Shown here in pieces: positions 9,719 to 18,151 of a stretch of 64,000 nt of DNA. A program made the position numbers and the translations under genes. Position 1 is the first letter of the stretch. Every line of letters starts with the position of its first letter. A model generated the notes under the pieces. The model was given only the letters and a program-made list of their open reading frames with translations, was not told the origin of the DNA and did no database searches. Source of the DNA: Flavobacteriales bacterium (lineage in GTDB: Bacteria > Bacteroidota > Bacteroidia > Flavobacteriales > Schleiferiaceae). The stretch lies in contig PAND01000018.1 of the NCBI GenBank assembly GCA_002707525.1, positions 3,759 to 67,758 on the forward strand, given 5' to 3'.

Positions 9719-11893
9719 ATGAAAAAGCAATTCATTTTAATCTCAATGCTTTTATTGTCCTTGATTGGATTTGCACAGTCTACATTGACGCTTAAAGATG
9801 CCGTTTTAAACGGAAGAAAATTTGTTCCTCAAGGCATTACAATGCCACAATGGATTCCTGGGACCGACCTCTATTCTCATATTATAGATAATTATCAAAC
9901 CACGGTAATTATTGATGCTAAAACTGGAATTGAAACCGGAAGAATCACAGCAGGACAAATAAATGACGCACTTGCTAAGGGTAATTTCGACATTAAAGTA
10001 AGAGGAACGTGGATATTAGAATGGTTTGATGAAGACCGCGTTAGTTTCATTGAAAAAGGAACTCTTTATACCTATGATAGAAGATGGGAAGTTATTGAAA
10101 AGCAATATGCTTTGGCAGACGGGAATAGTAATGTTACTATGGGTAATAACCTCAATGCTGCATATACTGTTGGTAATAACGTATTTGTCAATTGGAATAA
10201 ATCCGGAGCTATTGAACAGATCACGAATCATAACAACCCCAATATCGTTAGCGGACAGGCCATTGCAAGAAGTGAGTTTGGGATCACAGAGGGTTTATTC
10301 TGGAATCCAGAAGGAACTGCAATTGCTTTTTACGAAAAAGATGAAAGCGCGGTTACCAATTATCCTCTTTTAGATATTGAATCCACCCCAGGATTACTTC
10401 AAGAGATTAAATATCCAATGGCAGGTCAAGGATCAGAATACGCCCGTGTTGGTGTTTTTCGCAAAGGTCAATCAAAGCCGGTGTATTTAGAAACTGATGG
10501 GCAAGAACATGATCAATACTTGACCAACCTAAGCTGGTCACCAGACGGAAAAACTATTCTATTAGCTATTGTCAATCGTGCACAAAACCACTATGACGTA
10601 GTGGCTTTCAATACTAAAAATGGAAAGCGAGGTAAAACCTTGTTTAGTGTGGATAATAATAAATGGGCGGAACCAGAATACCCCGCATTTTGGGTAAGTA
10701 ATAAAGAGTTCATTTGGATGAGTGAAATGGATTCCTTCATGAATCTTTACCTCTACAATACCAAAGGAGAAATGATTCAAAAATTAACTGAAAACGCCTT
10801 CGTAGCTACCGAAATTCTGGGACGTGACATGAGCGGGGACATACTCTTTATGGCTACCGGTGATGATGCACGTGAATCGCATTTGTTCAGTGTTAGCCTC
10901 AAAGGCAAACAGATCCAATTGACCTCAGAAAACGGCTACCACAGTGCTACCATTCAAGAAGGGGGACACTACTTTATTGACAGCTACAGCAGCGTGAACG
11001 TGCCTGCGAAAGACGTACTAATGTCCACCGAATCGCACTCTTTGCTAGGTCTGCAAAGAGCTATTAGTGGAAAATCGATTCGCGATCTTGATGAGGCAGC
11101 TGATCCCTTCGAAGGAACAAACATTCGCAAGCCTGAATTAGGTTCAATCATGGGTCCTGATGGCAGTATTTTATATACGCGCAGTTACAAGCCGTTTGAT
11201 TTTGACCCTAGTAAAAAGTACCCTGTTCTTGTCTACGTATATGGAGGTCCACATGCTCAGATGATCACCAACCGTTGGAACGGCGGCGGACCGCTATGGA
11301 TGAACGAATTTGCAAACAGAGGCTATATTGTCTTTACGATTGACAACCGGGGCTCTGCGCATCGAGGTACCGATTTTGAGCAGCAGATTCATAGAAAATT
11401 GGGAACGGTTGAAATGGAGGATCAATTAGCCGGTGTCGCCTACCTCAAATCCCTTCCTTACATCGATGGTGATCGCATGGCCGTTCACGGATGGAGCTAT
11501 GGTGGATTCATGACTACCTCGCTCATGCTTCGCCAGCCAGGAGTATTCAAAGCCGGGGTTGCCGGTGGACCGGTTACCGACTGGAAATACTACGAAGTAA
11601 TGTATGGTGAAAGATATATGGATCGTCCAGAAGAAAATATTGAAGGCTATGCTTCAAGTAGACTCCATAATTATGCTCAAAATTTAGAAGGAAAGCTTTT
11701 ATTGATTCATGGCACAGTAGATGACGTGGTTGTTATGCAACACAACTTAAGTTTGGTCAAAGCTTTTGTAGATGAGGGCATTCAGATGGACTTTTTCCCT
11801 TACCCTATGCACCCACATAATGTTCGCGGTAAGGATAGGTTGCATCTTATGACAAAAGTCCTAGACTACGTTGAAGATCATATTAACAACTAA
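9719..11893 (+). CDS. Dipeptidyl peptidase IV-type S9B serine peptidase
   Basis: 724 residues. A signal peptide (about residues 1-20, ending GFAQS) is followed by the DPP4 N-terminal beta-propeller and an alpha/beta-hydrolase domain. The catalytic residues in this reading are Ser593 in the motif GWSYGG, Asp668 in GTVDDVV and His700 in MHPHNV. DPP4 enzymes remove X-Pro (and some X-Ala) dipeptides from peptide N-termini in the periplasm or at the cell surface. It is 6 bases behind the lone ABC ATPase and is probably in the same transcript. Together with the S46 peptidase at 14697-16868 it suggests peptide feeding. Length is as usual for the bacterial family. Confidence 0.92.
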   Translation: MKKQFILISMLLLSLIGFAQSTLTLKDAVLNGRKFVPQGITMPQWIPGTDLYSHIIDNYQTTVIIDAKTGIETGRITAGQINDALAKGNFDIKVRGTWILEWFDEDRVSFIEKGTLYTYDRRWEVIEKQYALADGNSNVTMGNNLNAAYTVGNNVFVNWNKSGAIEQITNHNNPNIVSGQAIARSEFGITEGLFWNPEGTAIAFYEKDESAVTNYPLLDIESTPGLLQEIKYPMAGQGSEYARVGVFRKGQSKPVYLETDGQEHDQYLTNLSWSPDGKTILLAIVNRAQNHYDVVAFNTKNGKRGKTLFSVDNNKWAEPEYPAFWVSNKEFIWMSEMDSFMNLYLYNTKGEMIQKLTENAFVATEILGRDMSGDILFMATGDDARESHLFSVSLKGKQIQLTSENGYHSATIQEGGHYFIDSYSSVNVPAKDVLMSTESHSLLGLQRAISGKSIRDLDEAADPFEGTNIRKPELGSIMGPDGSILYTRSYKPFDFDPSKKYPVLVYVYGGPHAQMITNRWNGGGPLWMNEFANRGYIVFTIDNRGSAHRGTDFEQQIHRKLGTVEMEDQLAGVAYLKSLPYIDGDRMAVHGWSYGGFMTTSLMLRQPGVFKAGVAGGPVTDWKYYEVMYGERYMDRPEENIEGYASSRLHNYAQNLEGKLLLIHGTVDDVVVMQHNLSLVKAFVDEGIQMDFFPYPMHPHNVRGKDRLHLMTKVLDYVEDHINN

Positions 11894-11925
11894 TACAAGT
11901 CTTAAATATTTAAAATTCCCAAACG

Positions 11926-12147
11926 CTAATTAGGACAATTTATAAAATCATCTTCCGTAAATCCATCACAACCGGCAGCACAGGAATTAGAATAACGATG
12001 CCTATTGCCACTGACCATTACACATACCGGATCATATAAAGTGAAGCACACGCAACCAGGATCTGATGGAACAACGTCAATTGTCTTCACTGTACAACCC
12101 GACATACAAAAAAGTATGGATACGGCGCAAAGCAAATAAGTTTTCAT
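11926..12147 (-). CDS. Small Kazal-type protease-inhibitor-like lipoprotein
   Basis: 73 residues from ATG 12147. The signal ends in the lipobox FCMSGC. The mature part is Cys-rich and follows the Kazal spacing, with CVCFTLYDPVCVMVSG, then RYSNSCAAGC and a last Cys near the C-terminus. Kazal domains inhibit serine peptidases; activity is not proven by sequence. A longer frame begins at 12213, but that start lies inside the 12188-12226 terminator hairpin and would destroy the signal peptide, so 12147 is chosen. It lies between two serine exopeptidase genes. Confidence 0.75.
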   Translation of the reverse strand: MKTYLLCAVSILFCMSGCTVKTIDVVPSDPGCVCFTLYDPVCVMVSGNRHRYSNSCAAGCDGFTEDDFINCPN

Positions 12148-12187
12148 GAATACTAAAATAGGTAGGATTAATAGAAAACCCAACAAC

Positions 12188-12226
12188 ATAAACGCCCCGT
12201 ATGCTTTTAACATACGGGGCGTTTAT
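12188..12226 (-). terminator. Rho-independent terminator after the LruC lipoprotein gene
   Basis: A perfect 16-base-pair inverted repeat (12188-12203 and 12211-12226, arms ataaacgccccgtatg and its complement) with a 7-base loop. It lies just downstream of the minus-strand stop at 12243 and separates that gene from the Kazal gene. T-rich flanks occur on both sides, so it could work in both directions. Confidence 0.85.
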
Positions 12227-12242
12227 TTATCAATCTTATTTC

Positions 12243-14474
12243 CTAATCCTTCTTAGAAATCAATTTGTTTGGATCAATATTCTCTGCGTTTTGTGCATCA
12301 TACCAATCTGTGTTAATTGAGCCACCAGATCCAGCCCAATTTGCAAACTTCAAATACGCTTGAGACAAGTCTGTATACTCAATAACGTAATCAAAATTTG
12401 CTGGAACATTTAACAACCAAGGCATCCCGTTTTCAGTAACATAACTTATACTATTTGCAAGCACCGTTGCATCATCATCCGTATTAAAATATTGGGCATC
12501 GGCTAATGCCGAAGGCGTTTTGTTGGCTAAATGAATCTCAATACCTCTCTGATTCCCCTTGATAACAAATGGATTAAACGTACCCAAAACTGCATCGTCT
12601 ACAGCATTTTCAAAGACAATGGTGAAGTCGTACCATTGCGGAGCTTCTGTCGGAACGGTTAAAAATGTATTCCATTCAGACAAACAGTTCGTCACATTAT
12701 CTACTACAATAAAGCTGGATATTGTTGAATTAGAGGCACCCTGTTCCGTTCCGTTTACATTGAACACAGCTGTTCCTTGAGAATACATACCTCCAGTTAC
12801 AGACTCAACATTAGATTGATCTGTTTCCAAAAGAAATCCTAGACCGTTATTTAAACCAGCTCCTCTTGCCTTTACTTGTGATCTAAAGTTCATCTCCTTA
12901 ATGTTGGATTGTGCATCTACAACATAATTCCATTCATAGAGCAGGACTAAATCATTAAAGTCATAATCCCCTTTAGAGGGCCACAAATCTTCAGCAATTA
13001 AAGTAGACTGAGCAAGAACCACAGATTGTGCACGCTCAGCGTCATTGGGGTAATCATCAAGGTTATCCGCCACACCATCACTATCCGTATCTACTATGGG
13101 CGGGGTGTTACCATTAGTAATACAAGCCGTAGTTGGAATATTTGTTGAACAATTGAATGCTGCCGAACCAGACCAATTTATTTTATTGGCATCTTTATTA
13201 TCACCGAAAACACAAATGTCTACAGAGCCAGAGATTTGGGATCCCGACTCATACTCTGCATCTCCAAGGATTTTAACCATAGATCGTGACGTTCCTTGAC
13301 CGTTGATTTCACCGTCCTTAAAATCCAACTCGTCTGCTATGACAATACTTTGATCTATTGTATTTAAAGTAGCGTCATATTTTATGTACAGTTTATCCTC
13401 TGCTTTTATATAGCCATAATTATTAAGAATAGTTGCACCATTTTTAATCTCAACTTTACCATTAGCGTACATGCTACAATGGTTATTAATAATGGCACCA
13501 CCTTCTGCCTTTATTTTATAATCTGAAGTTATGGAACCATGATTAGTTAATACGGAACCTGCATCCTTAACTTTCAATTCTTCCTCAACATTCACTGCAC
13601 CATAATTGAGTAGTTGAGACCCTGACTTTAGTTCTAGCTTCTTAGCTAAATCGATTGTTCCGTAATTATCTATGCTAACATTTTCAGGCTTCCAGTCTTT
13701 TTCGTAGCTAAAAACTGCATCAGCCCAAATTTTAATTTCGGCGGTTTGTGCAATAGTCAGATAGCTCCCAGAGGCCATTACTAAACTTGCATTTTGGGCT
13801 AATACGAGTTCACCACCAGCTGCTATTTGTATATGACCAACATTCGTGTGCAAACCACAAATTTTTAACTTTGCATTTGCACCAATTGTAATGTGCGCAT
13901 TGTTTAGTCCGCCATTTCCTGTAAAACAAACTACACTGCCTGATCCAACGCTAATAGCACCACCAGGAGCTACAGATGTAGTAGTAGAACATCCTGAATT
14001 ACAAACGGATCCTGAAGTAGATGTTTTTGCTGAATACGCTGAAAGAGCGTAACCTTGGTTGGTATTTGCCGGCATAAGCATAACGGTGTCAGAAGAGCCA
14101 AACGCAAATTGTCCAACTAGTTCATCCCCCTCACCATTTGTTCCACGGAACAATAAACTATTTATTCTTGTAGGAACTTCTATCTCCAATATTTCTGGCG
14201 TCATAGGGTTTATGAAACGCTTGTCGTATATCTGTTCTTCACCTTGTTTAGATAGTTGATAAATCTCTATCACAGATTTACCGTGATCCGGAGAACCAAA
14301 AACCTTAATAGGCACTTGAACTTTTTTAGTCATAGAGAAATCAAAACCTGGCGGCGTTATGATTTCATTTGCAGATTCTACCGAAGCTATTATTTGTGAT
14401 TCAATGATTGTATCTGTCTTGTTACATGCGGCAAGAAAGACAATACAAATAAGAAAGAAAAAAAACTTTTTCAT
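12243..14474 (-). CDS. LruC-domain surface lipoprotein with beta-solenoid middle
   Basis: 743 residues from ATG 14474; the longer frame to 14513 lacks a signal at its start. The lipobox is FLAAC followed by NKTD. Residues about 170-410 contain short repeats of the type GTIDLAKKLELKSGSQLLNY, GAVNVEEELKVKDAGSVLTN and GYIKAEDKLYIKYDATLNT, which fits a right-handed beta-solenoid. Next is a thrombospondin-3-like Ca-binding stretch (DTDSDGVADNLDDYPNDAE), then the LruC domain with its hallmark GDYDFNDLVLLYEW. LruC proteins are surface lipoproteins of Bacteroidota and some spirochaetes with poorly known function. A good -7 element (14511-14518) precedes it. Confidence 0.85.
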   Translation of the reverse strand: MKKFFFFLICIVFLAACNKTDTIIESQIIASVESANEIITPPGFDFSMTKKVQVPIKVFGSPDHGKSVIEIYQLSKQGEEQIYDKRFINPMTPEILEIEVPTRINSLLFRGTNGEGDELVGQFAFGSSDTVMLMPANTNQGYALSAYSAKTSTSGSVCNSGCSTTTSVAPGGAISVGSGSVVCFTGNGGLNNAHITIGANAKLKICGLHTNVGHIQIAAGGELVLAQNASLVMASGSYLTIAQTAEIKIWADAVFSYEKDWKPENVSIDNYGTIDLAKKLELKSGSQLLNYGAVNVEEELKVKDAGSVLTNHGSITSDYKIKAEGGAIINNHCSMYANGKVEIKNGATILNNYGYIKAEDKLYIKYDATLNTIDQSIVIADELDFKDGEINGQGTSRSMVKILGDAEYESGSQISGSVDICVFGDNKDANKINWSGSAAFNCSTNIPTTACITNGNTPPIVDTDSDGVADNLDDYPNDAERAQSVVLAQSTLIAEDLWPSKGDYDFNDLVLLYEWNYVVDAQSNIKEMNFRSQVKARGAGLNNGLGFLLETDQSNVESVTGGMYSQGTAVFNVNGTEQGASNSTISSFIVVDNVTNCLSEWNTFLTVPTEAPQWYDFTIVFENAVDDAVLGTFNPFVIKGNQRGIEIHLANKTPSALADAQYFNTDDDATVLANSISYVTENGMPWLLNVPANFDYVIEYTDLSQAYLKFANWAGSGGSINTDWYDAQNAENIDPNKLISKKD

Positions 14475-14510
14475 CAACTCAACTATTTTTAGGTGTTTTT
14501 CAATTGACGT

Positions 14511-14518
14511 CAAAATTA
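14511..14518 (-). promoter_or_regulatory. Probable -7 promoter element for the LruC gene
   Basis: On the minus strand this reads TAATTTTG, an exact match to the Bacteroidota -7 consensus TAnnTTTG, about 37 bases before ATG 14474. No clear TTG was found at -33, so this is moderate. Confidence 0.45.
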
Positions 14519-14621
14519 GCAGTTCTGAGTGTTTTAATTAGAGTAGGCCATGATGATCTTGAGTATTTTTACCTATACCTTACAATGTGAATTGAAACGT
14601 ATAATTTACCTAAAAAAAAAT

Positions 14622-14660
14622 ACCGTTAGCTGCTCTTGAAGGAAATGAGCAGCCAACGGT
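14622..14660 (-). terminator. Rho-independent terminator after the S46 peptidase gene
   Basis: Arms 14622-14635 and 14647-14660 pair over 14 positions with one mismatch. On the minus strand the hairpin is followed by a run of nine T, and it starts 36 bases after the peptidase stop. Confidence 0.85.
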
Positions 14661-14696
14661 AATCGCAAAAAGACGTTTTAATGTGTTGGTTTATTG

Positions 14697-16868
14697 TCAC
14701 TTACGACGTTTACGGCGTTTTTTCTTCTTAACAAGAGTCATCTCATCTATCAAATGAGACGCCCCAGCGTACTTATCAATTATGAATAATGTGTAACGTA
14801 TATCAACTGAAATTGTACGCTGCAATTTATCCTCAAAAAATATATCCCCAGACATAGCTTCCCAGTTGCCGTCAAAGGCAGTACCTATTAATGCGCCGTC
14901 ACCGTTAATAACTGGCGACCCTGAATTTCCTCCAGTAATATCATTATTTGAGATGAAATTGACAATCAAATCACCGTTCTCATCAGCATATTGCCCATAA
15001 TCCTTTGCGTTATACAACGTCTTAAGTCGTTCAGGAACTACAAATTCTGAATTTGAAGCATCTTCCTTTTGCATGACACCATCAATAGAAGTAATGTAAT
15101 CATAATGCACGGCATCCTGTGGATCATAAGATCCAACAACACCCCATGTCAATCGCAGGGTTGAATTTGCATCCGGAGCAAACACCTTTTCTGGCATGGC
15201 CTTACGTAGGCCATCCGTGAACAAGCGATACCCCTTCTCCATCTTTTCCCTTACCTCTGCATTTCCCCTTTGAACACCAAAATAAGTCATGATAAAACTT
15301 GTAGCAACTCGACCACCCATGTCATCACTTAAGCTTTCAAAATCCATGTTTTCCATCCAAGATTCTAAAGCTGCTTTTGAAGAATAAACACTGTTGTCAT
15401 AAACCTCATTTACCAATGCTGCCAGATCGCCCTGCATGCTATCACGAACTTCAGCAAATATAGCTGGTTGCTGATTTTCTGGAATATTTTCCATCCACAT
15501 ACTCCATAATGCATATGCTAGTTTTCGATCAACATCTGGTTGAAACTCACTAAAATGGTCTTCCGCATATTGCAGAATTGATAGTTTATCATCCTCTAAT
15601 TCTTCAGAGCTCTCTAACGCACCCAACATTCTACCTAAACGATAGGCATACAATGGCAAAGAAGCCCCACGAATTCCTGCTTCCTGCAAATACACTTGAC
15701 TTTTAACATTTTCATCAGTAAGAGAATACGCCTCATCCAATAGGTCTAGAGCCCCAGCATAGTCGGAACGACCTTCATCTGCATTAGCCCAATTTAAATA
15801 CGTGGCTTCTATTGTTTCTTTCTTTGCCTTTACTCTGTTCTTCTTGAGTTGCTCAGTTTGTCCAATAAAGTACTTCCAGTAATTTGCTGTTGAGGCATAA
15901 TTTGACGCCAAAGCAATACGAACCGCATCATCAGCGTCCATAGCCTGCTTCATTATAGCTAACTTCTGTTCACGGATTTCAACGACCGTAGGATTAAATA
16001 AGTTGATGGCTTGTTCAATACCGGTAGAAGTCAAAAAACGATCCGTAGAACCCGGAAATCCAAACACCATTGTAAAATCACCTTCCTGCACTCCATTCAA
16101 GCTTACGGGTAAGTGGTGCTTTGGAGTCAATGGCACATTTTCAGGGCTCATGTCAGAAGGGTTACCTTCTGCATCCGCATAAATACGGAACATTGAGAAG
16201 TCTCCAGTATGACGTGGCCACATCCAATTATCCGTATCACCGCCATATTTGCCTACGCTGCTTGGTGGAGCACCTACCAAACGCACATCCTTGTAGGTGT
16301 TAAATACAAATAAGTAGTATTCATTATTATGAAAAAAGCTACGCATATAGCCGTTGTAGGAAGTATTTTCAGTAGCAATAGTAACCAAAGAATCTCCAAT
16401 CTCTTTGGCTTTCGATGCACGCTGTGCTTCAGTCATATCTTCTTTCAACTCTGCCATGACGATGTCTGTAACATCTTCCATTCTAACTAAGATGGCAGCT
16501 GTTAGACCAGGATTGGTCCGCTCCTCTTCACGAGTCATCGCCCAAAACCCATCTGTCAAGTAATCATTTTCGACTGTAGAATGTGAACGAATTGCATCGT
16601 ATCCGCAATGATGGTTGGTAAGCATTAATCCTTGATCAGAAATAATCTCACCTGTACAGAATCCTCCTAAGGATACTATCGCGTCCTTAATAGAGGCGTT
16701 ATTGATATCATAAAGTTCTTCTGCAGTTAGATTCAAACCGTTGGCCTGCATTTCTGTAATGTTGAGTCTTTTAATCAACATAGGTAGCCACATTCCTTCG
16801 TGAGCAGAGGCGCTCGCACTGCTTAATATCAATGAAATAGTTACTATTCCAACAACAAATCTTTTCAT
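14697..16868 (-). CDS. S46 family dipeptidyl peptidase, DPP7-like
   Basis: 723 residues with a signal peptide (about residues 1-22). The catalytic His is His87 in LTNHHCGYDAI and the catalytic Ser is Ser649 in GGNSGSPVIN; the Asp lies in the conserved DNWMWPRHTGDF segment. At the substrate-selecting position the sequence is FDGNWEAMSGDI with Gly667. In this family Gly there is found in DPP7 enzymes (hydrophobic residues), whereas Arg marks DPP11 (Asp/Glu). It removes dipeptides from peptide N-termini in the periplasm. An odd feature is the extreme C-terminus KKKKRRKRRK, a basic tail after the normal family end. It has its own promoter in the end of sucB (16924-16954) and a terminator. Confidence 0.92.
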   Translation of the reverse strand: MKRFVVGIVTISLILSSASASAHEGMWLPMLIKRLNITEMQANGLNLTAEELYDINNASIKDAIVSLGGFCTGEIISDQGLMLTNHHCGYDAIRSHSTVENDYLTDGFWAMTREEERTNPGLTAAILVRMEDVTDIVMAELKEDMTEAQRASKAKEIGDSLVTIATENTSYNGYMRSFFHNNEYYLFVFNTYKDVRLVGAPPSSVGKYGGDTDNWMWPRHTGDFSMFRIYADAEGNPSDMSPENVPLTPKHHLPVSLNGVQEGDFTMVFGFPGSTDRFLTSTGIEQAINLFNPTVVEIREQKLAIMKQAMDADDAVRIALASNYASTANYWKYFIGQTEQLKKNRVKAKKETIEATYLNWANADEGRSDYAGALDLLDEAYSLTDENVKSQVYLQEAGIRGASLPLYAYRLGRMLGALESSEELEDDKLSILQYAEDHFSEFQPDVDRKLAYALWSMWMENIPENQQPAIFAEVRDSMQGDLAALVNEVYDNSVYSSKAALESWMENMDFESLSDDMGGRVATSFIMTYFGVQRGNAEVREKMEKGYRLFTDGLRKAMPEKVFAPDANSTLRLTWGVVGSYDPQDAVHYDYITSIDGVMQKEDASNSEFVVPERLKTLYNAKDYGQYADENGDLIVNFISNNDITGGNSGSPVINGDGALIGTAFDGNWEAMSGDIFFEDKLQRTISVDIRYTLFIIDKYAGASHLIDEMTLVKKKKRRKRRK

Positions 16869-16923
16869 TCTTAACTATTTGTTTAAGTTTTACAAAAGCC
16901 CCTTCCAAAATGGACAAAGCGCT

Positions 16924-16954
16924 CAAATATACATTCTGAGTTTCTAGAGGCCAA
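16924..16954 (-). promoter_or_regulatory. Bacteroidota-type promoter for the S46 peptidase
   Basis: Minus strand: -33 TTG at 16952-16954, 20-base spacer, -7 TATATTTG at 16924-16931, an exact TAnnTTTG match. It overlaps the last codons of the upstream sucB gene and lies about 55 bases before the ATG. Confidence 0.65.
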
Positions 16955-18140
16955 GTGCCTTTTCTACATTGCCTTCCATTAATATTTCTTCAGGATTTTC
17001 TAAGGCTTCTTTGATTGCCACCAAAGTTCCCACACTTTCACGACCATCAATCACTCTATGATCGTAGCTCAAGGCCACATACATCATAGGGCGAATAACG
17101 ATTTCCCCATCAACCACCACTGGCCGTTGAATTATATTGTGCATACCAAGAATGGCACTTTGTGGAGGGTTAATGATTGGCGTACTTAACATAGAGCCAA
17201 ATACACCGCCATTGGTGATGGTAAACGTACCCCCCGTCATTTCATCAATTGTTATTTTACCGTCTCTAACTTTTTGTGCAAGTCTCCCAATCTCGCGTTC
17301 TACACCAGCAAAATCCATATTCTCAGCGTTACGCAATACAGGAACCATTAAACCTTTAGGCCCACTCACGGCAATACTAACATCTACGTAATCAAAACTG
17401 ACTACATGGTCACCGTCAATCATACTATTCGTTGCAGGGTAAATTTGGAGGGCACGGGTAGCAGCAAGAGTAAAGAAGCTCATAAAACCCAATTTAACTC
17501 CATGTTTCTCAAAAAATGCCTCCTTATACTTTTTCCGTAAATCAAAAATCGGCTTCATATCAACCTCATTAAAGGTGGTCAACATTGCAGTCTCATTCTT
17601 TACAGTGACCAGACGACTCGCCAACTTACGTCTTAGACTACTCATTTTCTTGCTTTTGGAACCACGCTCACCACTACCGGCAGAACCCATAGAAGCAACA
17701 GCTTCAATAACATCAGCCTTAGTGATACGTCCGTCCTTCCCTGTGCCTTTATTCAATTCTACTCCAGTCTCTGCTAACATTTTTTTAGCCGCTGGACTTG
17801 CAGTACCTGTGGCATATGTCTGGGAAGCACTAGCGGGAGTGGATTTTTCAGATATTGGCTCTGGATTGGGCACTGAAGAGGCTGCAACGCTTCCAGATGG
17901 TCGTTCCGCAGCCGTATCAATTAAACAAACCACTTGGCCTACCTCAACAACGTCACCCTCTTCTGCTCTCAAAGAAATAATGCCCGCTTCTTCCGCTGGT
18001 AATTCTAAGGTCGCTTTATCAGAGTCTACCTCTGCAATTGCCTGATCTTTTTCTACATAATCACCATCACTAACCAACCATGTTGCAATTTCAACTTCTG
18101 TAATTGATTCGCCCGGTGAAGGCACTTTCATTTCTAACAT
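16944..18140 (-). CDS. sucB: Dihydrolipoamide succinyltransferase, E2 of 2-oxoglutarate dehydrogenase
   Basis: 398 residues. The N-terminal lipoyl domain has the lipoylated Lys42 in [14 protein letters not shown]. An Ala/Ser/Pro-rich linker follows, then the E1/E3-binding domain (about 113-147, [13 protein letters not shown]) and the catalytic acyltransferase domain ending in [11 protein letters not shown], where His361 and Asp365 are the active residues. It moves the succinyl group to CoA in the TCA cycle. It follows sucA after 11 bases on the same strand, which identifies the complex as 2-oxoglutarate rather than pyruvate dehydrogenase. The E3 gene is not in the window. Confidence 0.95.
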   Translation of the reverse strand: MLEMKVPSPGESITEVEIATWLVSDGDYVEKDQAIAEVDSDKATLELPAEEAGIISLRAEEGDVVEVGQVVCLIDTAAERPSGSVAASSVPNPEPISEKSTPASASQTYATGTASPAAKKMLAETGVELNKGTGKDGRITKADVIEAVASMGSAGSGERGSKSKKMSSLRRKLASRLVTVKNETAMLTTFNEVDMKPIFDLRKKYKEAFFEKHGVKLGFMSFFTLAATRALQIYPATNSMIDGDHVVSFDYVDVSIAVSGPKGLMVPVLRNAENMDFAGVEREIGRLAQKVRDGKITIDEMTGGTFTITNGGVFGSMLSTPIINPPQSAILGMHNIIQRPVVVDGEIVIRPMMYVALSYDHRVIDGRESVGTLVAIKEALENPEEILMEGNVEKALGL

Positions 18141-18151
18141 ATCTCTAAAAC

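Noticed and set aside
12148-12213. Longer start for the Kazal gene
   Set aside because: It would begin inside the terminator hairpin and replace a good lipoprotein signal.
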